Below are positions 1-9,818 of a stretch of 33,498 nucleotides of DNA, piece after piece (the stretch's first letter is position 1; every line of letters starts with the position of its first letter). The translations under genes were made by a program, and so were the position numbers. The stretch spans positions 1-33,498 of the forward strand of contig JAAYLD010000029.1 of NCBI GenBank assembly GCA_012522015.1, written 5' to 3'. The DNA is from Clostridiales bacterium. GTDB lineage: Bacteria; Bacillota; Clostridia; Oscillospirales; CAG-272. The notes under the pieces are model-generated. The model ran no database searches. It was not told the DNA's origin and saw only the letters and a list, made by a program, of their open reading frames with translations.

Positions 1-41
1 AAATGGCGCCTTTTTACTTAAATTAAATAGGAGCGAGAACC

Positions 42-1211
42 ATGGTATCATATCTTATACGTCGATTTACGCCGCATGATGCCGACAGCGCCGCCGCAAG
101 GCGTATGGCCGGGTTTATTTGCGGCGTGGTAGGAATTTTCTTTAATACGCTGCTTTTTGCTGCAAAGCTTTTTGCTGGTCTCATCACCGGTACAATATCC
201 GTCGTCGCCGATGCCTTCCATAACTTAACCGATGCGGCTTCATCGGCTGTTGCGACAATAGGTTTTTTGCTTTCCGGGCGGCGTGCTGACAGTGAGCACC
301 CGTTCGGGCATGGTAGAATTGAGTATATATCAGGCGTTTTTATTTCCGTTGTGATAATATTTATCGGCATTGAACTTCTGCGCTCGTCTGTCCGTGAAAC
401 TTTCTCGCCGAGCGATACTGTCCCCAGCCCGTTTATGATACCTATTCTTATCGCATCGGTTGCCATAAAGCTTTATATGGCTACATACAACAAAAGCTGG
501 GGCAAAAAGATAGGCTCATCAACTCTCCTTGCCGCTGCCTTCGATAGTCTTGGCGATTGCGGCGCGACAGCCGCCGTCCTTATCTCGTATATTGTTGATT
601 CATATACAGGGCTGTCCATTGACGGTTATGCCGGTGCTGTCGTTTCTATTTTAATTATTAAAGGTGGCATTGACTCCGTCATCTCGACATCAAGTCCGCT
701 TCTTGGGCGCGCGCCAGACCCTGGCTTTGTACGCGCCGTAGAGAGTATAGTGCTTGAGAATCCGGAAACCGTGGGGATTCACGATCTTGTCGTTCACGAT
801 TACGGCCCGGGGAAAATATTTGTCTCCCTTCACATGGAGGTTGCCGGTCATAAGGATGTTTACGAGCTGCATGATGCTGTCGACATTACCGAGCGGCGCA
901 TAGCGGAAGAGCTTGACTGCGAGGCTATCATCCATATGGATCCGATTGATGTCGGAAACCCGATGATTGATGAGTTGTTTCGCGAGCTGTCAAGTAGGGC
1001 GGCACAAATCGGGCCTGGGATTCGTATTCATGATGTGAGACTTGTGCCCGGGATAACACATACGAACGTTATCTTTGAAGCGGCGATTCCTCCTGAGCTG
1101 TTCCAGCGTCGCGATGAAATTGGCGAAGCATTGCAGAGTGTTGTTAAGGAGATAAACGAAAGTTATGTGCCTGTTATGCAAATAGAGCATTCATATGACG
1201 GGGGAGCTTGA
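42..1211 (+). CDS. Cation diffusion facilitator (CDF) family transporter
   Basis: 389-aa ORF with CDF motifs (SVVADAFHNLTDAASSAVA, HPFGHGRIEYISG), several TM segments and a cytoplasmic C-terminal dimerisation region; RBS-like AGGAGCG upstream. Confidence 0.93.
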   Translation: MVSYLIRRFTPHDADSAAARRMAGFICGVVGIFFNTLLFAAKLFAGLITGTISVVADAFHNLTDAASSAVATIGFLLSGRRADSEHPFGHGRIEYISGVFISVVIIFIGIELLRSSVRETFSPSDTVPSPFMIPILIASVAIKLYMATYNKSWGKKIGSSTLLAAAFDSLGDCGATAAVLISYIVDSYTGLSIDGYAGAVVSILIIKGGIDSVISTSSPLLGRAPDPGFVRAVESIVLENPETVGIHDLVVHDYGPGKIFVSLHMEVAGHKDVYELHDAVDITERRIAEELDCEAIIHMDPIDVGNPMIDELFRELSSRAAQIGPGIRIHDVRLVPGITHTNVIFEAAIPPELFQRRDEIGEALQSVVKEINESYVPVMQIEHSYDGGA

Positions 1212-1261
1212 TTTGTGCTCCCGCATAGTGAATGCCCTATCGTTTGTATTCATTTATTATT

Positions 1262-2662
1262 TTACTTTTCCTTTGTAACAATCCCGTCGCGGGAAATTGA
1301 TACGCCCGGCGACATACTGTTAATATAACTTATAATGCGAAGCGATGCCTCATCGCTTGTATACACGCCGCCGTCACGCTGTACGGCGGCGTGAACTTTT
1401 ACTGTTTCTTTTATGCTGACCGATTTTGAGACTGTAAGGAGGACGGTATCGGTTTCCTCTGTGTTGAACCAATAATTGCCGAGACTATAAACGATAAGAT
1501 TATCGTTATAATATTCAAACGGCTGAAGGCAATGCGGATGAGCACCGATTACGATATCGGCTCCCGCGTCGATATATGCGCGGGCAAGCTGACGCTGCAT
1601 ATCGTTCACACGGCTTGTGTTTTCGTCGCCCCAGTGGACATAAGCGATAACATAATCGCTGACAGCGACAGCCTCACGGATAACATCAAGGAAGTCGGTG
1701 GGGTCGTATGTGTACATTATCCCGCCGGATGATGATGTGGCGGCTGGCGTAAATATGTTTTTCTCGGCGCAAGAAGCGGCGACAATGGCATATTTCATAC
1801 CACCGGCTATGTAATATTGAGGTTTTTTGGCTTCCTCAATATCCGCACCGGCGCCAATGTATGGTATTCCGGCATCACGAAACGCCGCAAGTGTGTCAGC
1901 AAAAGCATCAGGCCCGTAATCGTATACGTGGTTATTTGCAAGAGATGCTATATCAACGCCGATTTCGCCCAAAATTGACACATTCGCGGGGGATGCGCGA
2001 AATGTATACATTTTCCCCGGAAGTCTCGCGCCTCGGTCCGATATGGAATACTCGTTGTTGATAAGGAAAATATCGGCGCTACGCATTATGTCAAGAAGAT
2101 CTGGCGAAAAGCAGGCTGTGATGTCATAATTAAACTCACGAAAAGCGTCCATGATAAACCATCCGTCCGACAAGTTGACATCTCCGGCAAATGCAAAGGT
2201 TGTTTTGCGTGGGTAATAAAGCTCGCCGACTATGTGTATATTGTCCTGTTCTTTGGCAGCGCCAGTGTATATATCATATAGCACTGAAAACGTGTATCCG
2301 GTCAGATCTTCCCACATGGAGTCGTCATAACCGGTCGTCTCGAGACGTGAAAGCGCCATTTGAAGAAACAGCCCGTCTGTGTTTATGTTCGGGTTTTCAG
2401 CGCAAAATGATATGAAGTCGGCATCAACGGAATATTTCATCCCGCTCTTGGGAAGCAGGGCGAAAATTTCATCCTCCGCTGTTGTCGGGGAGGGCACGCG
2501 GTCAAGAACATCAACCTCGGGCGACGCTGATGCTGTGTCAGCGGAGGTGACAATGCCGCGGATTATTGAGCGAAAGCTCAGAGTGATCGCCAGAGCTGTT
2601 ATGAAGGCAAGCACGCCCATTAAAACAGCACGTTCAATGTCGGAGACAAGCCGCCTTTTCAT
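1262..2662 (-). CDS. CapA family protein (CapA/YwtB-like metallophosphatase fold) with N-terminal TM anchor
   Basis: FAFAGDVNLSD, INNEYSISDRG, SLANNHVYDYG, YVHWGDE, VIGAHPHCLQPFEYYNDNLIVYSLGNYWF match CapA motifs; hydrophobic N-terminus. Confidence 0.92.
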   Translation of the reverse strand: MKRRLVSDIERAVLMGVLAFITALAITLSFRSIIRGIVTSADTASASPEVDVLDRVPSPTTAEDEIFALLPKSGMKYSVDADFISFCAENPNINTDGLFLQMALSRLETTGYDDSMWEDLTGYTFSVLYDIYTGAAKEQDNIHIVGELYYPRKTTFAFAGDVNLSDGWFIMDAFREFNYDITACFSPDLLDIMRSADIFLINNEYSISDRGARLPGKMYTFRASPANVSILGEIGVDIASLANNHVYDYGPDAFADTLAAFRDAGIPYIGAGADIEEAKKPQYYIAGGMKYAIVAASCAEKNIFTPAATSSSGGIMYTYDPTDFLDVIREAVAVSDYVIAYVHWGDENTSRVNDMQRQLARAYIDAGADIVIGAHPHCLQPFEYYNDNLIVYSLGNYWFNTEETDTVLLTVSKSVSIKETVKVHAAVQRDGGVYTSDEASLRIISYINSMSPGVSISRDGIVTKEK

Positions 2663-2707
2663 TTTGACGAATCACCTCTGATTAAAATTATAGTTGCTTT
2701 TAGTTGG

Positions 2708-3616
2708 CTACATATTAGTGTCTTTATTTTCATTCCTCTTGTTCTCGTCAGGTATGAACCCCTCAAAAATATAGCAGTTATAATAATCCCTAATTGCGTC
2801 AAGCTCCTCTTGTGTGCGTACTGTCCATGCCGCGGCAGGCGAGCGGTAAATATTCCTCCATATGCGGAAAGCGGCGGCATCCACATGGTGGCAGTTGTAT
2901 GCGACAAAATCAGGGCGCCCGGCAAGGTTTACAAGCAAATGATGCATAGCAAAGTAATCGGCGCCGCGGTTCCCGTCGCGCAAAAAAGCTTCCGAAAGCT
3001 GACCGATGAACACATGCGGGCGGTTTTTCCGAAACCAGCGGACGACTTTCGGATTAAACGATTCTACACAAAAGGGACCGTCATAACCATCAAGCATCTC
3101 GGCGACAGCTCTGCAAAGCGACGCACACTTTTCATTCTTTGTGCATTTTATTTCAATTATTATCGGAACAGCACCGCCTATGACATCAAGCGCTTCTTTG
3201 AGAAGCGGAATATGTTCGCTCCCGCCGAGGATGCGGCGTGATGTAAGCTCGTCCGCCGTCAGATCACATACGCGAATATCCTCACCGCATAAACGAGTTA
3301 GCTTTTCATCGTGGAAAACGACAAGTTTATTGTCGCGCGAAAAGCGGACATCAAGCTCAATACCGTATCCGGCCTTGACCGCGGCTCGGAAAGCGCCAAG
3401 TGAGTTTTCCGGGCGGTCATAGGGAGGAGCATTTTTAAATAGGCCCCTGTGAGCGCATAAAAGACCGTAAAACTCAGGAAAATCGGGGCGGCGGCTCCTC
3501 CCGCCAACGGAATATATGAAAAATAACGGTATTGACGCTGATATTATTAATAAAATCGTGATAGAGGGATGTAACTTTAGCATAGCCTCGCCAACGATAA
3601 GATATATCATTATCAT
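2708..3616 (-). CDS. Glycerophosphodiester phosphodiesterase family protein, membrane anchored (the ATG at 3583 is an alternative start)
   Basis: AHRGLFKNAPPYDRPENSLGAFRAAVKAGYGIELDVRFSRDNKLVVFHDEKLTRLCG is the GDPD signature (HRG...ENS...E.D...HD). Confidence 0.93.
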   Translation of the reverse strand: MIMIYLIVGEAMLKLHPSITILLIISASIPLFFIYSVGGRSRRPDFPEFYGLLCAHRGLFKNAPPYDRPENSLGAFRAAVKAGYGIELDVRFSRDNKLVVFHDEKLTRLCGEDIRVCDLTADELTSRRILGGSEHIPLLKEALDVIGGAVPIIIEIKCTKNEKCASLCRAVAEMLDGYDGPFCVESFNPKVVRWFRKNRPHVFIGQLSEAFLRDGNRGADYFAMHHLLVNLAGRPDFVAYNCHHVDAAAFRIWRNIYRSPAAAWTVRTQEELDAIRDYYNCYIFEGFIPDENKRNENKDTNM

Positions 3617-3624
3617 GCTTGCCC

Positions 3625-5259
3625 TCAGTCAGCCTCTGCAAAACTTTCAAGCGATGGTTTTACGTCCCGGGGGCGCGAATCGCCGTGGCGCACAAGCAAC
3701 ATTGTTATAAATGAAAGCGATACAAATATTGTAGCGTATGGGAATAGAGAGGTCATTTTTATATCAAGAAAAACGCCACTGATAATAGGTGTAAGCGTTT
3801 GCGCCGTCATGCTTGCCGTATAGTAAAAGCCCGTGTACTTACCAACATCTGAGGAGCGCGAAAGCTCAACGACCATCGGAAAGCTGTTTACATTTATTGT
3901 AGCCCAGCCGATACCTGCTACTGCAAATATAATGTTCATTAATATTGCAGGGCTGCCTTCACGTAAAAAGGAAGCCGTGAAAAATGAAACACCAAGAAAC
4001 ACTATCCCTGCAAGAATCGACTTCTTACGCCCGATTTTCGATGCTATGATGCCAACAGGCAGATACGAAACAACTGCTGCGCCCTGCGCAATAATTAGAG
4101 TGAAGTTGTAATCAAGCCCAAGCACAGCACCGGCATAGACGGAATACTTACTGATGACAGCGTTGTAGCCGAAAAACCAAAGGACAACTGACGCAAGGAT
4201 AAGAAGCAGCGAGCGTAGCTCAGGCGCTGACATGCGGTGCTTCTCTGTGGCACCGCCTTTGCTCCCACTTTCGCTGTTGTCATCTTCTATGCCATATTTT
4301 TTACTCTCAGCTTGCATTTCACTTACGAAGCGGCGCTCCCTGACTTTTAAAAGAAAGACGGCGAGCGATATTAACATGATTCCCGCAATGACTGAAAAAA
4401 ATGCAATATAGCTCATCAGAGCATTTTCTTTTTTGCCCGTCCCGAATACAATTCCAAGCACAAGCACCAGCATCGCGCCGAAGGTGCCCATTAAATTTAT
4501 AATTGCGTTTGCCTTAGAGCGAAGCGGTTTAATTGTGGCATCAGGCATTAGGGCGACGGCAGGGGAGCGGAATATAGACATAGAGACGAGGACAATGAAA
4601 AGCAGCATAATAAAAAGTACGAAAATCCAAGGATTTGACTTTGTAATTTCACTGGCATACAATTGCCGCAGTGGAACGACATACTCCGTATAAACGTTGA
4701 CCAACTGGGCACTGCCGTTTCCATCACTCACATCACTGTGTTTTTTAGCCTCATCAAGGTTTTCATAAAGCACCATGGTGCCGTCGTTCTTGACAGCAGC
4801 ATATGTGTCAGTTGTTACAGAGGCAAACTCATCCTCGGTGAAAAGATGGGTGATGTCGAAGGTGCTGCCACCCGGCGTTTTAACGGGTTTTTTATAGTCG
4901 TGGTTATATAAAACCGACGCGGCATCATTGCCCCGAAGCGCTGACAGATGCGACAGTTGAATGTTATCGACAAATGCGAGGGAAACAAAAACTACCGCCG
5001 CTGCAATCGTTCCGGCAATTATGTAGGGCGTACGCCGGCCGAGACGGGTGTTCGTTCTGTCGGAGATGGTGCCGAAAAGCGGCAGCATGAAAAGGGCAAG
5101 TATGTTGTCAAGCGCCATTACAGCGCCGCTCCGCGTCTGGGAAAGGCCAAATTTATCGGTGAGAATCTTCGGGATGATGCTGTCGTAAGCCTGCCAGAAA
5201 GCGCATATAAGAAAAAAGACGAGGCCAATGTAAATTGTCTTTTTGTAGTTAAGTTTCAT
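3625..5259 (-). CDS. MFS transporter (GPH/SLC45-like) with a large hydrophilic insertion
   Basis: 544 aa, many TM segments; FGTISDRTNTRLGRRTPYI and RSPAVALMPDATIKPLRSKANAIINLMG motifs typical of this MFS group. Confidence 0.88.
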   Translation of the reverse strand: MKLNYKKTIYIGLVFFLICAFWQAYDSIIPKILTDKFGLSQTRSGAVMALDNILALFMLPLFGTISDRTNTRLGRRTPYIIAGTIAAAVVFVSLAFVDNIQLSHLSALRGNDAASVLYNHDYKKPVKTPGGSTFDITHLFTEDEFASVTTDTYAAVKNDGTMVLYENLDEAKKHSDVSDGNGSAQLVNVYTEYVVPLRQLYASEITKSNPWIFVLFIMLLFIVLVSMSIFRSPAVALMPDATIKPLRSKANAIINLMGTFGAMLVLVLGIVFGTGKKENALMSYIAFFSVIAGIMLISLAVFLLKVRERRFVSEMQAESKKYGIEDDNSESGSKGGATEKHRMSAPELRSLLLILASVVLWFFGYNAVISKYSVYAGAVLGLDYNFTLIIAQGAAVVSYLPVGIIASKIGRKKSILAGIVFLGVSFFTASFLREGSPAILMNIIFAVAGIGWATINVNSFPMVVELSRSSDVGKYTGFYYTASMTAQTLTPIISGVFLDIKMTSLFPYATIFVSLSFITMLLVRHGDSRPRDVKPSLESFAEAD

Positions 5260-5607
5260 GTCTTTCGTCCTCTTCCGTATGTTATTTTTCCCGCACTGTT
5301 AAATTGTGCTATAATTTTTCCGCGTTTTCATTCTGTAATCATATTTCACAAAAGTGTGCTACACAATACATGTTTTGTGCCGCTGTGCTCTATATGTTAG
5401 AATAAGAATGACATATTTGTTCCAATAATATACACAAAAGTACAGCGGGTTTATTCTGATAATTCAATTAACTTTCCGCGCGCCGTCAAAAAACAATCAC
5501 ATAGTAAAATTATAATATGCCTGTAAAAAGAAAACAAGCGGCTTCGGTTAAATAAAAAAAGACTGTATATCAATAGATGTAAGAAAGAGGAGAGTAGATA
5601 GATAGTT

Positions 5608-6969
5608 ATGGCTGAATACATTTATAATTACACACCTGATGACAATTCTGGTTTCGACGGAAACACAGGCGATGGTGGTGTGAATGGTGAAATGTCTGGC
5701 TTTACCCCATTACCACCGTCAGGTGGGTTTAACAATAATGGCAAAAACCGCCGCGGCACCTATCGTGTTCTTGCCATCATATCGGCTGTTTTAGCTTTTT
5801 TACTTCTCATATCAGCGGCTGCTTATAGCGGTTATTACTTTGCATCAAAGCAATATGACAACACTCAGAATGTTGAGGATGACAACACAAAAGCAGAAAA
5901 TCCGTCGAATGATAAAGACAGTGCTGATAATAAAGGCAACGATAAGGAAAGCTTGCCTAACACTCCCACGGGCATTGTGTTAAAGCCTGATTCGCTTGGC
6001 ACAAAAGATAAGGGAACAATCGCAAGTGTCGTTGCTGAGGTCAAGGACTCTGTCGTTGAGATAACGACTGAATATGCGACAAAACAAAGCTTTTTCTACA
6101 CACAGGGCGCCGGCAGCGGCGTAATTATCTCAGAAGACGGCTTCATTATCACGAACAACCACGTCATAACTGATGGCAACTACGGCAAGGCCGATAGAAT
6201 CACCGTGCGTTTGAACAACGGCAAGGAATATAAAGCAAAAATTTTCGGCACTGACACCGATACCGATATCACAATCCTTAAAATTGATGAAACAGGCCTT
6301 AACCCCGCTGTAATCGGCGACAGCGACTACCTTGCCGTCGGTGAGGAGATAGTCGTTATCGGCAACCCGCTCGGTGAGCTTGGCGGAACGGTAACAAACG
6401 GAATAATCAGCGCTCTTGACCGCGAGATAACGGTCGAAAATGAGACGATGAACCTGCTCCAGACAAACGCTGCTGTCAACCCCGGCAACTCGGGCGGCGG
6501 AATGTTTAATCTGGCAGGCGAGCTTGTCGGCATTATAAATGCTAAGTATTCTGAAACAGGTGTTGAGGGCCTTGGCTTTGCAATTCCTATCAATGATGTT
6601 GTTAATGTTGCAAATCAGATACTTGAATACGGATACGTCAAAGGCAGAGTATCTATTGGCGTAACAGTTATAAATATTGATAACTACTATAAGGCAATGC
6701 AGTACCGTGTCAATGCGCTTGGGCTGTATGTTTATGATGTAACCGAAGGCTACAACGATGATGTGCTTAAGCCTGGCGACCGTATAGCGATTGTAGAGGG
6801 CACTGAAATCACATCTACAGCCGATCTGAAGGCTATACTGCGCAAGCATAAGGTAGGGGATACCATTGATGCAACAATCGTACGTGATGGCAAGTATAGA
6901 GAGATAAAGATAAAATGCTTCGAAAGACTGCCTTCTGATGATGTGGAGTTCGGTGACGCTGATAATTAA
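5608..6969 (+). CDS. S1C family (HtrA/DegP-like) trypsin-like serine protease with N-terminal TM and C-terminal PDZ
   Basis: GAGSGVIISEDGFIITNNHVI (His), DTDITILKID (Asp), NPGNSGGG (Ser); C-terminal PDZ-like GLYVYDVTEGYNDDVLKPGDRI; RBS AGAGGAGAG. Confidence 0.95.
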   Translation: MAEYIYNYTPDDNSGFDGNTGDGGVNGEMSGFTPLPPSGGFNNNGKNRRGTYRVLAIISAVLAFLLLISAAAYSGYYFASKQYDNTQNVEDDNTKAENPSNDKDSADNKGNDKESLPNTPTGIVLKPDSLGTKDKGTIASVVAEVKDSVVEITTEYATKQSFFYTQGAGSGVIISEDGFIITNNHVITDGNYGKADRITVRLNNGKEYKAKIFGTDTDTDITILKIDETGLNPAVIGDSDYLAVGEEIVVIGNPLGELGGTVTNGIISALDREITVENETMNLLQTNAAVNPGNSGGGMFNLAGELVGIINAKYSETGVEGLGFAIPINDVVNVANQILEYGYVKGRVSIGVTVINIDNYYKAMQYRVNALGLYVYDVTEGYNDDVLKPGDRIAIVEGTEITSTADLKAILRKHKVGDTIDATIVRDGKYREIKIKCFERLPSDDVEFGDADN

Positions 6970-7074
6970 TCTTCCCGCAGTGTAAAAAAAAGACACAATA
7001 AAAAGGCTCATTCCAACTCACATCAACGTGTGCAGTCAAAAGGAAGAAAGCAGTAAGATAACATAAACATTTGG

Positions 7075-7102
7075 GGCCGTGGTAAACAAACTTGCCACGG
7101 CC
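7075..7102 (+). terminator. Stem-loop, probable terminator downstream of the S1C protease gene
   Basis: GGCCGTGG...CCACGGCC inverted repeat in the protease-regulator gap; only a weak T-run follows. Confidence 0.5.
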
Positions 7103-7191
7103 TTAGGCTTATTAATTGTAGAAAGAATATAAAAAAAGCAAGGCAAGAAAAACGATATTAAATATAAAAAAGGTAGAAGATGACGGGAGAG

Positions 7192-7220
7192 TTGAAATAA
7201 AAGGATGAATTATTTATAAT
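7192..7220 (+). promoter_or_regulatory. Predicted sigma-A-type promoter for the two-component system
   Basis: TTGAAA (7192-7197), 17-bp spacer, TATAAT (7215-7220), about 45 bp upstream of the ATG. Confidence 0.6.
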
Positions 7221-7264
7221 ATATTTATAGTAAAATAAATATAAAACGGAGGGCATAACGCGGC

Positions 7265-7960
7265 ATGTATAAGATCCTTGTTGTTGATGATGAGGAAAAA
7301 ATACGCACTCTAATCGGCAAATATGCAGCTTTTGAGGGTCACGAAATTGATGAAGCCGGCGACGGTATGAAGGCAATAAAAAAATGCCGTGAAAATAAAT
7401 ACGACATCGTCATAATCGATATAATGATGCCGGAGCTTGACGGCTTCTCCACTTGCCGCGAGATACGTAAGTTTTCGGATATACCTATCATAATGCTCAG
7501 CGCACGGGGCGAGGAATACGACAAAATCAACGGTTTTGAGCTTGGCATTGATGACTATGTTGTAAAACCGTTTTCACCAAAGGAACTGATGCTCCGCGTA
7601 GAGGCAATAATGAAACGCACAAAAGGCGCATCTTCTTCGGGAGCACAAAGCGAGCCTAAACATGAAATAATAGAGCTTGGTGGAATCAAAGCTGATATTA
7701 CAGCAAGACTCGTATATATTGACGGGAAGCGCGTCGATATGTCGCCGAAAGAATATGACTTATTCTTTTATATGCTTAAAAACAGAAACATCGCTCTTTC
7801 CCGCAATAGGCTCTTAAGCGAGGTATGGGGCTATGACTTTTACGGCGACGACAGGACGCTTGATACGCATATAAAGCTGCTTCGCCGTAGCCTTGGTCTG
7901 TATGCAAAGCACATAACAACGCTTCGCGGGGTTGGATATAGATTCGACGAGAATGTATAA
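7265..7960 (+). CDS. OmpR/PhoB-family response regulator
   Basis: KILVVDDEEKIRTLI, IDIMMPELDG, KPFSPKELMLRVEA receiver motifs; C-terminal winged-helix LSRNRLLSEVWGYDFYGDDRTLDTHIKLLRRSL. Confidence 0.97.
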   Translation: MYKILVVDDEEKIRTLIGKYAAFEGHEIDEAGDGMKAIKKCRENKYDIVIIDIMMPELDGFSTCREIRKFSDIPIIMLSARGEEYDKINGFELGIDDYVVKPFSPKELMLRVEAIMKRTKGASSSGAQSEPKHEIIELGGIKADITARLVYIDGKRVDMSPKEYDLFFYMLKNRNIALSRNRLLSEVWGYDFYGDDRTLDTHIKLLRRSLGLYAKHITTLRGVGYRFDENV

Positions 7961-8108
7961 GAGTGCGTAGTTAATGAAAAATTCAGAAAAGAATGGTACT
8001 CTGTGGGCACTCCACAGCAAAACGAAAAATTGAATCAATATGTTAATGTTACGTCACCCGACGAAAACTGCAGCAACATGATAATCGGGGGAGGCGAAAA
8101 AATATACT

Positions 8109-9743
8109 GTGACTTTAAAAAATAAAAAAGGCGGGCCACGGCGCCGGTGTAAACGTGCCCCCGGCGTTAAGTGGAAGATACTTAAATACCTCTTTATATA
8201 TGTCGCGGTAACTGTTGCTCTTCTTTGGACTTTTCAGATACTCCTGCTTGACGATATATACAGCGCCATTGTCCTTCAGGCAATGAAACACAACACACGG
8301 ACAATTGAAAAAAATCTCGAGTCGAATAACCTCAACTCCATTGTTTCGTATATAGCAAAGGAAAATGAGACTTGTGTGAGTGTTTATTCGATAACAGGTG
8401 ATTATGCACATACGATAGCATCTTCTCATGTGACAGATACATGTTTGATACACAGCGAAACAAATATGCTTGCAGACCTTTATACAAAGGCGCTAAATTC
8501 GAAGGGCAACACTTACTTTGAGCGCATACAGCTTAAAGCTTCCTCCGATGTGTTTGACTACAATGGCACGGGACTTTCGGACTCCTCAATGCCTAAAAGC
8601 GCCATATACGTCAAGGCTGTCACGTTTTCAGACGGGACAAAAGGAGCTATTTTTCTCAACCGTGCGATGACGCCAGTCTCCGCAACTGTTAAAACGCTGA
8701 CAATTCAGCTTGGCTTTATATCGGCAATACTGATAATTGTCGCCGTTGTCCTTGCTTTTACAATATCATGGCGAGTGTCAAAGCCGATAGCAGATGTCAA
8801 CGCAGAAGCGAAAAAGCTTGTCGGCGGCACCTATGACGGCAGCGGCGTGTGCGGCAGCTATCGTGAGATAAACGAGCTTAATGAAACGCTTACCCAGGTC
8901 GCATACGAGCTGACAAAAGTCGATAGGATGCAGAAAGAGCTGATAGCGAATATATCGCACGATTTGCGAACGCCCCTGACAATGATCGAAGGTTACACGG
9001 AGGTCATGCGCGATATTCCGGGCGAGAACACAAAAGAAAACCTGCAGGTTATCATTGAAGAAACAAAGCGGCTTTCAACGCTTGTCAATGATCTGCTTGA
9101 GATATCGCAATTCCAGACGGGCAAACAGCAGCTTAATTTAAGTGTTTTCAGCATCACGGATGCAGTGAGAGAGACAATAGTCCGCTTTGACAAGCTCAAT
9201 GAGCGCGAGGGATATAAGATAATGTATGAGGGAAGCGGGCAAATTTACGTCAGGGCGGACAAGACGCGGATTCTGCAGGTGCTTTACAATCTTGTGGGCA
9301 ATGCAATTAATTATACGGGCGAAGACAAAACCGTCATCGTTCGCTTATATCTCCGCGGCTCGCGTGTCAGAGTTGAAGTGCAAGATTCCGGCGAAGGTAT
9401 AGCGGAGAAAGACCTTCCACTGATTTGGGACAGGTATTATAAGATAGAAAAGACAAATAAGACGCACAAGCGAGGGTTTGGCGGCTCAGGCCTTGGGCTT
9501 TCGATTGTAAAAGAGATACTTCTTCTTCACAATACGACATTCGGTGTGTCAAGTGAGGAGAGAGCGGGCAGCACATTCTGGTTTGAGCTTCCGGTGACAG
9601 CGCCGCCAGCGTCAAATACAGTAAGTCCACTTAATAAAGCAAATATAAATTCAAGTGAGGGTGAAGAGAGCGGCACATCCGGTGACACCATAAATCAAGC
9701 TGAATCAGATTCACACAAAAATGAAAACGGGGACGTGAGCTGA
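8109..9743 (+). CDS. HAMP-domain sensor histidine kinase (GTG start)
   Basis: Two TM segments around an extracellular sensor; HAMP; ELIANISHDLRTPLTMIEGYTEVM H-box; NLVGNAINYTG, DSGEGIAEKDLPLIWDRYYK, GGSGLGLSIVKEI N/G boxes. Confidence 0.96.
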   Translation: MTLKNKKGGPRRRCKRAPGVKWKILKYLFIYVAVTVALLWTFQILLLDDIYSAIVLQAMKHNTRTIEKNLESNNLNSIVSYIAKENETCVSVYSITGDYAHTIASSHVTDTCLIHSETNMLADLYTKALNSKGNTYFERIQLKASSDVFDYNGTGLSDSSMPKSAIYVKAVTFSDGTKGAIFLNRAMTPVSATVKTLTIQLGFISAILIIVAVVLAFTISWRVSKPIADVNAEAKKLVGGTYDGSGVCGSYREINELNETLTQVAYELTKVDRMQKELIANISHDLRTPLTMIEGYTEVMRDIPGENTKENLQVIIEETKRLSTLVNDLLEISQFQTGKQQLNLSVFSITDAVRETIVRFDKLNEREGYKIMYEGSGQIYVRADKTRILQVLYNLVGNAINYTGEDKTVIVRLYLRGSRVRVEVQDSGEGIAEKDLPLIWDRYYKIEKTNKTHKRGFGGSGLGLSIVKEILLLHNTTFGVSSEERAGSTFWFELPVTAPPASNTVSPLNKANINSSEGEESGTSGDTINQAESDSHKNENGDVS

Positions 9744-9769
9744 AATCTCTATATATCTATGGTAATATA

Positions 9770-9814
9770 AAAACCTCCTATGGTAGTTCTTATCTGCCAT
9801 AGGAGGTTTTTTTT
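9770..9814. terminator. Strong bidirectional intrinsic terminator between convergent histidine kinase and prmC
   Basis: AAAACCTCCTATGG (9770-9783) pairs perfectly with CCATAGGAGGTTTT (9797-9810), followed by more T; A-run on the left gives a T-tract on the other strand. Confidence 0.92.
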
Positions 9815-9818
9815 ACTG

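Noticed and set aside
1201-1222. GGGAGC/GCTCCC stem-loop at the end of the CDF transporter gene as a terminator
   Set aside because: Short 6-bp stem overlapping the stop codon with no T-run; not supported well enough to list.
6130-7011. 293-aa antisense ORF on the minus strand within the S1C protease gene
   Set aside because: Shadow ORF: the plus-strand frame has full catalytic-triad and PDZ motifs; the antisense product has no recognisable domain and a Cys/Ile/Tyr-rich composition typical of reverse-complement frames.
7961-8125. Frame stays open for 54 codons after the response regulator TAA stop (possible readthrough extension or small ORF)
   Set aside because: A stretch this long can occur by chance, the peptide (ECVVNEKFRKEWYSVGTPQQ...) has no recognisable features, and there is no clear RBS/start; the region holds the kinase SD instead.
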